From Dolomedes plantarius (taxonomy: Eukaryota > Arthropoda > Arachnida > Araneae > Dolomedidae), in contig OU015500.1 of the NCBI GenBank assembly GCA_907164885.2, positions 51,999,033-52,063,032 of the forward strand: a stretch of 64,000 nt of DNA, written 5' to 3'. Shown here piece after piece: positions 1 to 10,842 of the stretch. Below the pieces are notes generated by a model. The model saw nothing but the letters and a program-made list of their open reading frames with translations. It did no database searches and was not told where the DNA came from. Position 1 is the stretch's first letter, and the number at the start of each line of letters is the position of its first letter. Position numbers and translations under genes: made by a program.

Positions 1-526
1 GGCAGAATGGAATGAAATTGTCTTTACTGACGAGTCACGCTTCTGTCTGCAACACCACGATGGTCGCATTCGAGTCTGGAGACACCATGAAGAGAGGATA
101 CTGAACAGCTGCGTTATGCACCGCCACACTGGTTAATTCCTCGCCAGATTGAATTGCTTCCCTGGCCGCCTCGCTCTCCGGATCTTTCGCCTATAGAAAA
201 CATGTGGTCCATGGTTGCTCTACGATTGACCCAGATTCCATCCCCAGCTGCCACAGCAGATCAATTTTGGCAACGTGTGGAAGCTGCTTGGTCTGCTGTA
301 CCAAAAGAACTCATCCAAAGTCTCTTTGAATCAATGCCGAGGCGTGTGGCAGCGGTGATCTCCAACAATGGCGGCTACTCTGGCTACTGATTTTGGCAGG
401 AACCACACTTCACAGAAGTCTATAAATTTAATCATTTGATACTTGGTCAACATGTTATCTACAAAATAAATTTTGTTGTGATATCTCTTGTCTTTCTTGG
501 TGTTGCAATTTGGGTGGCCAGCAGTG
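1..526 (+). mobile_element. Tc1 transposon, 3' part, internally deleted
   Basis: The window opens inside a Tc1-type transposase. From base 3 the frame reads AEWNEIVFTDESRFCL, containing the first catalytic Asp (TDESRF), and runs to a stop at about 135. A second segment from about 145 to 390 reads LPWPPRSPDLSPIENMW, containing the catalytic Glu, and ends NNGGYSGY-stop. The stretch between them, which should carry the second Asp (QDNARPH), is missing, so about 80 codons were deleted and the copy is dead. The 3' flank ends in a Tc1-like terminal repeat reading inward from base 526 as CACTGCTGGCCACCCAAATT, followed by the target dinucleotide TA at 527-528. It lies upstream of the exon at 759 and is therefore probably intronic. 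The left end is outside the window. Confidence 0.85.
154..390 (+). pseudogene. Tc1 transposase C-terminal fragment
   Basis: This open stretch encodes the C-terminal part of the DDE domain of a Tc1 transposase, with SPDLSPIENMWSM around residues 8-20 and a terminal YSGY. No ATG opens it: the first open codons lie just 3' of an internal deletion, so this is the tail of a broken gene and not an independent small protein. The second catalytic Asp is absent. Confidence 0.8.
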
Positions 527-758
527 TACTTTCAACGGTAGACAGATTCAGTTTAACAGATAGTATTAAAATCTAGTAATAGCGTCAGACATGTTATTTA
601 GCAGCCACATCTTGTAATGTCAATTTATACGGCGTGCTGGTACATTTTAATTAGAAGGTGTGTGGAAAGTTTAGGAATTTGCGGTTAGAATTAATCACTC
701 GATACACGTGGCGTTTCTGAAATTGTATAAGAATTTGAATTTGTTTTCTACTTGACAG

Positions 759-860
759 ATCGTTGCATCGTGAGAGCGCCGAGGAAAAAGAGGAAAGAAA
801 AAGAATTTTGAGACAGGGGAGAGTTCAGGCTCTCCAGCGAGAGAAACAACGCATGCAAAT
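759..860 (+). CDS. Internal coding exon of unidentified host gene (exon A)
   Basis: The exon is preceded by a pyrimidine-rich tract ending TACTTGACAG and followed by a consensus donor GTAAGT at 861. One frame is open over its 102 nt. It encodes a strongly charged helix-like segment with RESAEEKEERKRILRQG near its start, of the kind found in coiled coils. The exon enters after two bases of a codon and leaves after two bases of a codon, so it is phase-symmetric and its frame continues into the exon at 2092. Upstream exons must lie outside the window or be unrecognised here; the Tc1 at 1-526 sits in the preceding intron. I do not recognise the protein. The call rests on splice signals and phase agreement, not on homology. 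Confidence 0.6.
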
Positions 861-2091
861 GTAAGTAGTTTAATAGGTGTTGGCACTATACGTCATATAA
901 TAATAGTCAGGTGTTTTTTAGTATCTGAAGACCACGTTGTTCAATGTGCATATAAAAGTAACCCATAAAAAATTGATAATTAAAGTAGGAACATGTAAAA
1001 ATTACTTAGAAAGGCCTATGGTCACACATTATAGGCTGTTAAACCATTAATGTTGATAATGATGGAATATTCTAATTTATTCCTATCTCCTTTGCGTGAA
1101 ATATGTATATACCTCAACAACTATATCTTAAACACAACAAGTCGAAAACTTTTTATAAATTCAAAACATAGTTACGCTTTTCTATACTGGTTTAAAATAT
1201 TATAATCATTTAAAACTAAACATAACGATCTCTGTACATGAAAAAAAACATTTTATGCAACTTAGCAGTTTCTGACATGAATTGGAATAGTAAATGCTCT
1301 TATATGATATGACACATTTTCTTACAATCTTAAAAATTATTAACTACATTGATATATCTCTTTCGAATTAAGCAGAAATAAAGCTATATTTCAGGTGACA
1401 ATGTTTTCATGGCTTGCAGCTTAAACTTGGCAAATTCTTTATAAAAATGATTGCTTTTATTTTGAATATTATTTTTGTTCTCCATGACACGAGTAATTAA
1501 ACGAGGGAGGTCTTGGAACAGCCAGTAGAGGATGATCTGTGGAAAAGTTGGGCAATGAAAAATAAGAATGAAGCAAATGGCGAAGGAAAAAAGAATGTTC
1601 ATTAAAGGAGAAGTTTCCGTTTGATAATTACCGAGGCGATGCATTATAAACAGTGAGAATCATTGGTTGATTTGAATGGAGGACACTGTAAAGGGGAAAA
1701 GCCCGTGCCCCTCTCCCTGAATCTGCTCTTCCTCAATTTTGCCCGAGCACTAACAGGAGGGACATTTAGGGAGCTCGTACCTTATCCCACCCACTGAAAT
1801 CATAGATGAACATTCTGGTCTACGGATTTAGCGTGCCCAGATTCCGCTTAGACACGAAGGTGTATAACAGCGTTCGTCTCGATTCAAACTGAGCTCCCCC
1901 TTCCCCCCAGTCCGAAACCCGACGCGTAACCACTAAGCTACTTAAGGCGTTTTTGAAATACAGACCGGAACACGAAGTACCAAATAAATTACTTGGTTTG
2001 AAAAGGTACTAGAAAACAAACATCTACCGCTCTTAGGGGTTGTATTTTCCTTTTGCACACGTGACTTATAAGTTAAATTTTCCTTTCGCAG
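861..2091 (+). other. Intron between exons A and B
   Basis: GTAAGT at the 5' end and TTTCCTTTCGCAG at the 3' end bound this 1.23-kb intron. It is AT-rich and contains one tRNA-derived SINE-like copy on the minus strand (about 1685-1950). No other feature was recognised. Confidence 0.55.
1685..1950 (-). repeat. tRNA-derived SINE-like element in intron
   Basis: Read on the minus strand, the 5' end resembles a tRNA-like head (CTTAAGTAGCTTAGTGGTTA) followed about 50 bases later by a B-box-like GCTCAGTTTGAATC. The body then carries ATCCGTAGACC and GGTACGAGCTCCC words that recur in the copies at 17156 and 42713. This points to a shared SINE family. The left limit is approximate. Confidence 0.6.
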
Positions 2092-2400
2092 CAGGATGAA
2101 CTTCTGCATGAATATTGGAAAGGCGCTTCGACGTCGCATAAAAGTGAGAAATGAAAGTCCGGCCCATTGGATGAGGGCCCGACAATGGCTAGATATTAAA
2201 CAGAAAATGGTCCAGCAGAACTGGGACCGGCTCATGAGTGTAGAGGCTGACCTGTCCAGCTTCGAGCCCTACATGGCTGATTTGGATAAGAAATGCGTCG
2301 TCTGGTGTTCTCTCAACAAAAAATCGCAGAAACGTTTGGATATTTGGTTACAACTAGTTAACTTGACCACCTTACATATCTACCATTTCAGCAAAGAAGT
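2092..2400 (+). CDS. Internal coding exon of unidentified host gene (exon B)
   Basis: The exon begins at a tandem acceptor (CGCAGCAG), so splicing can occur after 2091 or after 2094. Both choices keep the frame and differ by one amino acid. It is followed by donor GTAAGT at 2401. The frame from ATG 2096 encodes about 101 codons rich in Lys, Arg, Trp and Gln, for example KALRRRIKVRN and RARQWLDIKQKMVQQNWDRL. It leaves two bases (GT) that complete a Val codon with the first base of the exon at 2621. The exon is phase-symmetric like exon A. No signal peptide or membrane segment is visible. A start at 2096 is possible but unnecessary, because the frame joins exon A. The family is not recognised; a coiled-coil or structural role would be a guess. 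Confidence 0.65.
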
Positions 2401-2434
2401 GTAAGTATCGTCCATATTTAACTACTGTTTTCTC

Positions 2435-2512
<78 letters not shown>

Positions 2513-2620
2513 ATTTTAAAATTTTAATAACCTTTTAAAGCATTTTCTATTTAAAAAATAACACTACCCATATAAATAAACTTACTGGCCTGGACTTAGT
2601 GTTCTTTTTTTCTCTTTTAG
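2401..2620 (+). other. Intron between exons B and C
   Basis: This 220-nt intron starts GTAAGT and ends in TTTTTTTCTCTTTTAG. It contains a pure (TA)n array at about 2438-2511. Confidence 0.6.
2438..2511. repeat. (TA)n microsatellite
   Basis: Uninterrupted TA dinucleotides, about 37 units, within an intron. Confidence 0.95.
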
Positions 2621-2672
2621 GGAATCGGAGCGTCAAAAGAACCGAAATATCTTCGCTAGATGCATCCGATAA
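2621..2672 (+). CDS. Terminal coding exon of unidentified host gene (exon C)
   Basis: After a strong polypyrimidine tract and AG at 2620, the first G completes a Val codon left by exon B. The frame then reads ESERQKNRNIFARCIR and stops at TAA 2670-2672. The basic tail matches the composition of exons A and B. Phase agreement across two introns, and a stop soon after an excellent acceptor, make this the plausible 3' end of the gene. Confidence 0.6.
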
Positions 2673-3550
2673 GAAAACATACATCGTCAATAAACTCTCC
2701 CGGAAATGACTTTCACTCAACCATCTATGACACAGAGAGCATAATTTTACCATCTTTTAGTGCTCTCAACCTCTCGATTTTGACTCTTTTTCCTGGACTG
2801 TGACATTTATGACCCTATTATGACCATCTTTAACCACCACTCTAGTGCTTCTAATACCAACACATGGCACTATCACCAATTTACTACCTTACATCTATCG
2901 AGCAACAGCCCACCGATTTGGTCTTCCATCGACACCGGAAGATTTTCATCTCCACCATCTTCTTTTCACCATCTTATTTTCCACACCATCTCCCACCAAC
3001 CACAGTAGCATCCCAGCATCAACCCAAACGCCACCGAGCTATTCTCCCACCAACATCGGGAGGGTAAGGCGGTGGTTAGACGGGGTGTGTTTGCAACCCA
3101 CCTCCCATCGGTACTCCTCGGAAAACGTTTTCGTCAAGAGCGGACACGGCCAAGAGGTTGCAGAAATCACAGTTCACCGGACGCTGCTGCATGTCATTGA
3201 AGACCAAATAACTGAACATTTATAAAGACTGAACATTTCGACGAAATTGGGAATTTAAGTTATTCAGTGACAACTACCCCAAAAGTAGCCTCATTATGCG
3301 CACAAGTTATGATTACGCAGAACTGCATTATTATGAATGCTCCAACGTTATAAAGATGTTTAAAATATGTAATGCTGCATTTATCACCAATAAAATATGT
3401 TTCTCGTACTTTTTGAAATATTTATTGCAAACTAATTGTGAAGTTTTAAAATACACATTGTATTTATTGGAAAAGAAAACAGTGTCAGCTTTTGAAAGCT
3501 TTCTGTAGTGTGTATATTTTTCAAAAATTAATAAAATTCAGATTTCAATT
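2673..3550 (+). other. Probable 3' UTR with polyadenylation signals
   Basis: Downstream of the TAA there is about 0.86 kb without a convincing coding segment. AATAAA occurs at 3389-3394 and again at 3530-3535. The second is followed about 25-30 bases later by a GT-rich stretch (CTTGTGTGTTG), the usual arrangement for a cleavage site. Several overlapping open frames at 2820-3225 are low-complexity Ser/Pro/His-rich and are treated as chance. Confidence 0.45.
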
Positions 3551-3900
3551 TCTTACTGCTCTTGTGTGTTGAAATAAGGAATAAATAATGAAATAATGAT
3601 TTATCGAGGAAACAAAAGTTATTTATTTGGGGCTTCTAACCAATCACACAAAAATTGTTATCTATACGATTAACCTTCTTAGAATCAGAGCTTTAATTAA
3701 TTTCTCCCAAACTGAGCAATGCATGAAAACATCACTAAGTAAGTACACAACTATCATTTTTAATATGCTTCATATCAGCGTATTTGAAAATAATCATAAT
3801 CCTCCATACTCCATTCTTTCCGCTTTTCAAAAGTGAAAATAACTTGATATTTTACAGTAATTAAGAGGATGTCATGGAAACTCTCAAAATTGACTAAAAA
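3551..3900. other. AT-rich stretch, nothing recognised
   Basis: No coding, repeat-family or RNA signal could be supported here. Confidence 0.5.
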
Positions 3901-4262
3901 GCAAAGGACTGGAGATTGTTCATATATACTTCAAAATTAAATCTAAAGGCTGTCCTTCTGCATAATGGGAAGTTGTTCCGATTGTTTAGGCAGTTTAAAC
4001 GAATAAAACCTATCTCAACATGAAGCAACTGTTACGGAGAGTAAACTGTGACAAGTTTAAATGGCAGATTTCCAGTGATCTCAAAGTCATTGCCATAATA
4101 CTTGGACTACAATAAGGTTGCTTCTTATGTCTGAGGGACAGCCGGACCAAGGAACGTCACTAGAAACAGAAAGATTGGCCTATGCGTAAATCAATCAACA
4201 TGGAACGCATGATGCTATTGACGATGTACTTCTCAATAACATACTTGTCCAATAACATTATA
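3901..4262 (+). pseudogene. Fragment of unclassified arthropod repeat-protein family (second copy at 21.4 kb)
   Basis: Frame-shifted translation gives WRLFIYTSKLNLKAVLLHNG near 3910-3972. It continues with FKWQISSDLKVIAIILGLQ near 4050-4110 and CFLCLRDSRTKERH near 4120-4165. The same order of motifs (WRLFIDSSK, LKAVLLH, CGDLKV, PCFLCLWDS) occurs in the larger copy at 21.4-23.0 kb, so this is a decayed partial copy in the same orientation. The family is a multicopy one known to me from arthropod genomes and is probably mobile; its class is not settled by anything visible here. Stops and frameshifts make it non-functional. Confidence 0.55.
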
Positions 4263-4504
4263 TAAGAGACAGCGATTACGTCATCGAAACCACCATACCA
4301 GTTTAGACAAACTAGCACTAGAAATGCCATTACTTCATCCTAAAGGTCTATTACTTCAAAAGTCTTCTTCACAGAAAACGGAAAATATATGATTGGCACC
4401 TATTCCGAATTTTTCGGCACTTTACTGGTATTAAATGGCACTAGAGACGTCATTAATTCCTCCTTAGTCACACTTACACGATTTTTATCGTCTATCGTTT
4501 AAAC

Positions 4505-6201
4505 CAGGGATGAACAACACGCGGACCGCATGCCGCTTGCGGCCCACCAAGCATTTATAAAATTGAATTTATTTTATCGACTTTCTCCCATCGTATTGTT
4601 ATAAAATTAATTATAATAAAATGGTCGTACATACTAAACCGAAACAATTTTTTGTGACGAGTTACTCACTTGTCGGCGACTTGTTCAAACATGCAATACG
4701 AACGCGCCGAGTCTGTGCTTGTTTGTGTTTGCTTCCGTCACACAATCAGTCAGACTGGTAAGCTGTTAACTAGCAATTTTCGCAATTCTTGTGTTTCTTG
4801 AAAGGCGTGAGTGCAATATAAGTGAAATCCATAATAGCATGTCGGAAAAGCAAACAAAAAACGGAAGGTTGCGGATGAGCATAGGCATTTAAGAAAAGTG
4901 GAAATTTGATTATTTTTTCACTTTCGTCAACGATAAAGCTGTATGCTTAATATGCTCAGAGACTGTGTCGACATTAAAAGAATATAACATAAAAAGGCAT
5001 TAAGATACAAAACATGAACAACAATATAAAAACTTAACAGGACAACTCCGGATAGATAAGTTTAATCAAATGGAGAAAAACTTGGGAAACCAACAGGCTA
5101 TTTTTAAAAATCAAGCTATTTTATCAAATACGGCAGTGAAGGCTAGTTTTCTTGTCAGTCAAATACTGGCAATAAAATGAAACCCTTTGCGGATGGAGAA
5201 ATGATAAAAGAATGTCTGACTGCTGTTGCAGAAATAGCATTTCCTGATAAAATAAATATTATTTCAAACATTAGTTTATCAAGATTCACCATTGCAAATG
5301 AATGAATGTGCGATTTTGGGTTTCTTATCGATATGACTCAACATCTCAATGATCTTAATGTGGAACTTCAAGGCAAAGGACAGTTTATTCACAATTTGTA
5401 TGATAAAATCCAGGGCTTTGAGTGCAAATTAAAATTGTGGAAACAGCATCTTTTGCAGAACAATGTTTCTCACTTTCCACATTTAGGAAAAGAAAACGTT
5501 TCTACTTCTCAAAAATACGCACAATAAATAGACATTTTAATCAACGAATTTCAATTACGATTCCAAATTTTCAAAGCTGAGAAGACAGCGGTTTCTATGA
5601 AAATGCTTTCCTCGCCATTTAATATCGATGTGGATACAGTTCCCGAAGACTTTTAAATGGAAGTGATTGACATGCAGAATAATAGCGATTTAAAAAATGT
5701 ATTTTTCTCAGTAAACATCGAAAATTTTTATAAATCGTATGTGAGCCCTGAGAAATTTCCGCTTTTGACGAAAAATGCAAAGCAAATGATGTCTCTGTTC
5801 GGAAGTACGTATGTTTGCGAACAATTACTTTCAACCATGAAATTAATCAAAAATGACCCCCGATCAAGACTGAGTGATGCACGATTAGAAAGCTGCGTAC
5901 GTGTAGCTACCTCATCAATTCCGGCTGATATTGATCAGCTTGTATCAAAAAAACAGTGCCAAATTTCTCATTAAAAATTTCAAGTAAATTCGTTTTATTG
6001 TTCTTTCCTTGTTTGTTTTTATTTTGCATTAAAATTTGTATATGAAATCTTTACCTTTTTTTAAGTTTTATATTTTTTTATTCTAATGTTTATTATAAAT
6101 AAAGTTTTGTAAATTAATAATAAGTGTTACTTTATGTGCGGCCCGCCAAAAAATTTTAAAATTTTAATTGGCCCGTTGATTAAAAAGGTTGCTCACCCCT
6201 G
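4505..6201 (+). mobile_element. hAT DNA transposon, internal deletion derivative
   Basis: Terminal inverted repeats read CAGGGATGAACAAC at 4505 and, from the right end at 6201, CAGGGGTGAGCAACC. Between them lie pieces of a hAT transposase of the GTF2I-repeat/EPM2AIP1-like type. A BED-type zinc-finger region (VCLICSETVSTLKEYNIKRH) lies at about 4935-5000. An N-terminal segment runs to about 5300, then a C-terminal part to 5974. The catalytic core between the residues FTIANE and FGFLIDMTQHLN is missing, so it cannot transpose alone. Flanking octamers GTTTAAAC and CACTATAC share a central TA but are not identical, so no clean target duplication is seen. A related but diverged element lies at 45159. 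Confidence 0.8.
5306..5974 (+). pseudogene. hAT transposase C-terminal region, broken
   Basis: Two open pieces (5306-5527 and 5657-5974), separated by stops, encode the C-terminal half of a hAT transposase. The first contains LNVELQGKGQFIHNLYDKIQ and SHFPHL, characteristic of GTF2I-repeat-like hAT proteins. The second contains LFGSTYVCEQLLSTMK and RSRLSDARLESCVRVATS, the hAT dimerisation domain. The segment at 45732-46121 on the minus strand is homologous to the first piece. In-frame stops between the pieces and loss of the catalytic core show decay. Confidence 0.75.
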
Positions 6202-6850
6202 CACTATACCATTGGGATGTAATGTGTAATATAAATGAAAATGTACCATCGATTATTTGTATTAAATAAAGAATGAAATAACCCGAAATCACAATTAATT
6301 CTCTAAACATGTTTATTTATTAGTGAAACTGCGCGATGCCTTATCATTAATTATTTATAAATCACTTCTCTCAAGAGCCTTCCAACTGGGAATATGATAT
6401 CTTCAACTATTGTGCAAACTATCAGTTCCACGTTGAGAAATGAGTGGTTTAGTATCTTTTAAGTAATCTATAATCTATTTTATCCTAAAAAAATAAGCAT
6501 AACACTTTGAAAACTCACTATTGAAAGTAAGATGCTTCGCATTTACTAATTGCGCTGCTTAAGCTGATTTTCTCAATTTTTTATGTTGTTTTAAATTTAT
6601 CATGCAAATATGTAAAAGAATTGGCTGCGCAATAACAAACAAACAATTTTTTCTTTACAGTTGTTCTCGTGACACAACAAGATATGCTGAGATTGTTAAT
6701 GTGACTCGCCCGTAGCAGTTATTGTTATATTTGTCAAGGTGTTGTTCTGTTCCACTTTTGTCATTCGACTAATCACATCGAGATTTGTGGGTTTCTTAAA
6801 ATGGGTTCATCGTAGAGATGAACCAACAAAGATCTTAGTGCTATACAATT
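6202..6850. other. AT-rich stretch, nothing recognised
   Basis: AATAAA motifs occur by chance in AT-rich DNA; no gene or repeat family could be identified. Confidence 0.5.
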
Positions 6851-7053
6851 TTGGCCGAGCAGCCCCACGGGCGACATCTGGTGGGCTATCACCCTCCTTC
6901 CAACCACATATCACATGATGTGACTTTCCAGCCTACGGATTTAATGCGCCCATGCCCGGCGTAGTTACAAGGCCAGTTAGCGGAATTTCCGGGATTCGAT
7001 CCGAGCACCTTCTGTACCAACTCCGACGTTTTGGCCACTAGGGTGCCTTGGGC
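6851..7053 (-). repeat. tRNA-derived SINE-like element
   Basis: On the minus strand the element begins GGCACCCTAGTGGCCAAAAC and has a B-box-like GCTCGGATCGAATCCC at about 7006-6991. A body carrying AATCCGTAGGCTGGAAAGTC follows. Its head-to-B-box spacing matches a tRNA-derived promoter. Other SINE copies in the window share the AAATCCGTAGAC-type word in the body. Confidence 0.65.
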
Positions 7054-9100
7054 CCTTATGTTTGTTATGAGTGTATACTTTTATCAGTCTTTTGCAAGTA
7101 ATATTCAAACATGTCCCCAATGTTAAAGTACAATAGGCAAAATAATGCAAACACATGTCGCCAAAGGTAAGTGTAAAACACTACTGTATTCTTTTTTACT
7201 TATCCGACTTAAAAGTATTTTTTTTTAGAAATTTGCTGCTTTTGCAATTAAACCTACTTCAAACAACTATGAAAGCAGTTATCACACTGGAATATTTGAT
7301 TTTTTTACAATTGCCATTTTTGAATAGTCAGTACACAACCATGTATAGATTTAGTCTGAGTTCATCGTTCTTGCGATGCTATGCTATCAAGTTTTGCATA
7401 AATTTAGGAGAATAGGGGTAATATTTCTAACATTAGTGTTATATTAAGAAGATATTAAATGTACAGAGCATGGGGGTAATTTCATTCAAACATAACTCAC
7501 TCTCCTATAGAATATATTGCAGATTTGGAGAAATTATTATTCATAGAGAAAATGTAGACACATAATGATCTCTAATATAATATACTGCCGAATGGCATCA
7601 GTGCAGCATTCTTTTCCTATCAGGTAACCTTTCTCAGTCACTTATAGTTGGTACGTCCGATATCATACCTCTCAATATGATGAATAATGCAGTACAAATG
7701 AATTTGTCTTTCTCTAATACTCTCTTGTATAGGTAAGAATACTCAGGTTGAAGCCAAATTAATTCAAAGTTAAGTACGAAATATTTAACAGAATACATCA
7801 TCACTATACAACTTAATAACATATGGTAACTCCCTATATTTTAGACAGATTTTTGGTGATATTTCTATTTGTTTAATACTTAATACTCGTAACTTTCTTC
7901 ATTTGGAAAGGCTTTAATTTAGCCATTTTTCTTTAATTTAGCCATTATTTTCAATACCACTATTAAACAATACCTGTGTATTTGTTCCTGATACTAGTAC
8001 ATAAGGCACTAAACAAAGATATTTTATAAAGTAAATACGTACATATCGCGCAGCATTTAGTCAAGCAATCAGCAGATGTGGAAACTACGTTTATTACATA
8101 ATAAAAACCCAGTAAAAGTAACACAGTAAAAGTATTTACTGTCTATTGACAGAATGTAACACAGACAAGCGACATTTTTTCTAAATATATAGTAAAATAA
8201 CTTTAATTGGAAATTTCATCATTTCGTCAAACACACTCATTTGGAATGACTATTATTTCACATGAAATCATTTGTTTGCATTCAGCTATTATACTTACAC
8301 GAACCAGATTTCCTCGATTATTACATTGATAATTGTTTAAGTTATAGAATATTTACAACCAATTAAATCCAAAACTGATACCGAGATTTTCCATAAGCAG
8401 TTTTTTAATTTTTTTTATTTATTTATTATTATTATTTTATTTTTCTTTCTACTTTTTGTTTTATTTCATTTACTTGTAATTCATACGCTGTACTGGTGAC
8501 CACCCATGAATAGTAATACTCGGGTATCAAGTGGTAATCGGAGAAGTGTAATATTACGGAATTATCCCTTATACCGCAAAATATGAACACTGTTTAATTA
8601 CGTATAATATTCTAAACTGGATTTATTTGTAATGAACAATATAAATATATTATTATTTAAATAATGATTAAAGGTTGAATATTTTTTTCCTATTTCTAAT
8701 TGTTTTTGTTTTTTTAAAATTGCTTTGATATATGTTGACATTCTTTAGGCTATTGTATTGTACGAGAAATTTATCTTCAAATGATATTCGCAAATGAAGA
8801 CAATATGATGAATGATAACTCATTAAAGCAATAAATACGACTAGAGAAGCAAAAACAGTTAATTTATAAGACTTGAAAAGTCTTAAGTATAGAAATCAGA
8901 AACATATCGTATGGAGTCCTTAGGACAAAGCATTTTTTAAACATTTTATCGCTTCATAAATTTAAAATAGTAGAAAAAGATATCAGTAAAATTATCTGCA
9001 TTTGTTAAATTTATCCATGCAAAACATTCAGCGAACAATGAACCGTGTACTAGTTTGCCCGAAAAGAAGGCAAAAACAGAAAGAGTAAAGCGATGCGGTG
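7054..9100. other. AT-rich stretch, nothing recognised
   Basis: About 2 kb with no convincing coding signal on either strand. Short open frames at 7155-7415 and 7634-7822 are AT-driven. The segment at 8480-8560 has a moderately complex sequence (TGGTGACCACCCATG) but no family could be assigned. Confidence 0.5.
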
Positions 9101-9163
9101 GGCAGTGCCTATGTAATAAACCAGGTGTCTGGCGAAGCTGTTAGATCGGTTTCTGCAGCTACA

Positions 9164-9812
9164 ATGGCAGGTTATCACGATTTATGTAACTTTAAACATG
9201 GCGTTATATTCGGCGCATGAGAGATGGGACATAGCATCTCCGAGGTAGCGTTGCAGTTTGAATTTTCACGCATGAGCATTTCACGAGTGTACCATGAATA
9301 TCAGGTATCCAGTAAATAATCAAATCTCCGACAGCGGTGGTGCCAGAAAAAAGACCTTGAATGAATGGGACCGTCAACGAAAGACTAGCAACGAGATACA
9401 AATGCAGCACTTCTTCAAATAGCTGCTGATTTCAATGCTGGAACATCAACAAGTGTCTGTGTGCCCCAACGATTGCCATTGATATTGGCTTTCGGAAGAG
9501 CAGGCTCACTCTTGTATCGCTGTTTCCTGCACGATACAAAATTTTACGCCTAGCCTGGGTCCGCTAACACCTCCATTGGACTGTTGATGAGCGGAAACAC
9601 GTTGCGAGGTCTGACGAGTCTCGTTTCTAATTGCATCCGGCGGATGGCGTGTACGGTTATGGAAAAAACCTCAAGAATCCATGGAGAGTACGTGTCAACA
9701 GGGGACTGTTCAATCTGGTGGAGTCTCTGTGATGGTATGGGGCGTGTGCAGTTGGCGTGATATGGGACCCCTGATACGTCTAGAGACGACTCTGACAGAT
9801 GACGGGATGACG

Positions 9813-9815
<3 letters not shown>
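9164..9815 (+). pseudogene. Tc1-like transposase pseudogene
   Basis: Starting at ATG 9164, a frame reads MAGYHDLCNFKHGVIFGA and continues as MGHSISEVALQFEFSRMSIS, a Tc1-type helix-turn-helix. After several frameshifts the segment SGGVSVMVWGVCSW near 9718-9760 corresponds to the conserved VMVWG box of the DDE domain. Many stops and indels intervene. The 3' half of the element, including the catalytic Glu, is absent and replaced by a (CA)n(TA)n array at 9816. No terminal inverted repeats were found. Confidence 0.65.

Positions 9816-9868
<53 letters not shown>
9816..9868. repeat. (CA)n(TA)n microsatellite
   Basis: About 13 CA units followed by about 13 TA units, ending exactly at the left end of the element at 9869. 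Confidence 0.95.
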
Positions 9869-10842
9869 GGGGAAACCCTTGTACCTAGGGTCGGCCATTT
9901 TCAAATGGCAGTATCTTTACTTATAACTAACTTACAATAATAAAAATAGTTTGTATACATTACGTGCTTTATTCTCTTTAAATAAAAATCACATCAAATG
10001 TAGAAAAAAATTGTAAATGATATTGAAAATTTAAAAAAAATTACAAAGGGCCCTAGGTACGATAACACAATTGTACCTAGGGCCAGTTATTTTCAAACAC
10101 TGAAATTGTTGTTTACAATAAAAAAAAAAACAATTTGTATCCATTATTTCTTTCATGCACAACTTCTAAAATCTTCGTAAGGAAGAAATGTTAATTGTAG
10201 GCAATGTATTAAAAGAATAAATGTTTATTATTTCATCACTTTCTAATGTATGTTTTTTCTCCATTCTCTTCTTAATGATCCCACATAAATTTTCTGTTTC
10301 AAACACAGATTTCGTAACCTTTTTTTATCAATTACTGTTTCTAACAATTGTGGTTGACTTTCATTTTTCTCTGGGGTATCAATGAGAATTCTACACTTGC
10401 CAAGTTTTCGTCCACCTCTTTTCTACCAGACGCCATGGCCCTAGATACAAGACAAGATTTTGGCCTTGGTGCGAGATGTTGTTTATTTTGGCAAAATGGC
10501 TTCCATAGCTAAAGACCTGCAGAAGCCAAACTTTGTTTTTATATAATTTTTTTCCTTTAATGATTACAAAATATATCTGCTATACATTAAAACATAAGTT
10601 TGCACTTAATTTCACAAAATAAGACTTCAAATTGAAGTGAAAAAATTTAGTTTTGATCATCAAATCAAGACTTTCTTTTCTATTTAACTATAGCTTCTTC
10701 TTGCTTTCATTAAAAGTGGTTGTTATGATTTGAAACAATGTTGTCACTCACTTCAATGAGTAAAAATGCTGTAAAATAATAATTATTTAAATAAAGCATG
10801 GTGGCCCTAGGTACACGATGACCCTAGGTACAAGGTTTCCCC
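9869..10842. mobile_element. Non-autonomous DNA element with CCCTAGGTAC repeats
   Basis: The left end reads GGGGAAACCCTTGTACCTAG and the right end, inverted, GGGGAAACCTTGTACCTAGG, so the termini are inverted repeats of about 23-24 bp differing by one base. The decamer CCCTAGGTAC (or its complement) occurs at 9881, 10051, 10073, 10805 and 10822, with a one-mismatch version at 10439. The pair at 10048-10084 is a 12-bp inverted repeat. A minus-strand remnant between about 10424 and 10243 reads KRGGRKLGKCRILIDTPEKN, like the region following the DDE domain in pogo/Tigger-type transposases. That assignment is tentative. No clean target duplication: the left flank ends TATATA and the right begins ATTATATA. 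Confidence 0.65.
10243..10436 (-). pseudogene. Possible pogo/Tigger-type transposase tail remnant
   Basis: From the stop at 10243 upstream on the minus strand, about 60 codons are open and basic, with GGRKLGKCRILIDTPEKNES and LRNLCLKQKIYVGSLRREW. The GRK..RILxDTPEK pattern recalls the C-terminal linker of some DDE-1 superfamily transposases. An ATG at 10436-10434 opens a different frame that stops after about 30 codons, so any gene is frameshifted. The similarity is from memory and should be treated as weak. Confidence 0.3.

Noticed and set aside
2820..3225. Overlapping open frames rich in Ser, Pro, His and Thr
   Set aside because: They lie downstream of a stop in a probable 3' UTR, overlap in three frames and are low complexity.
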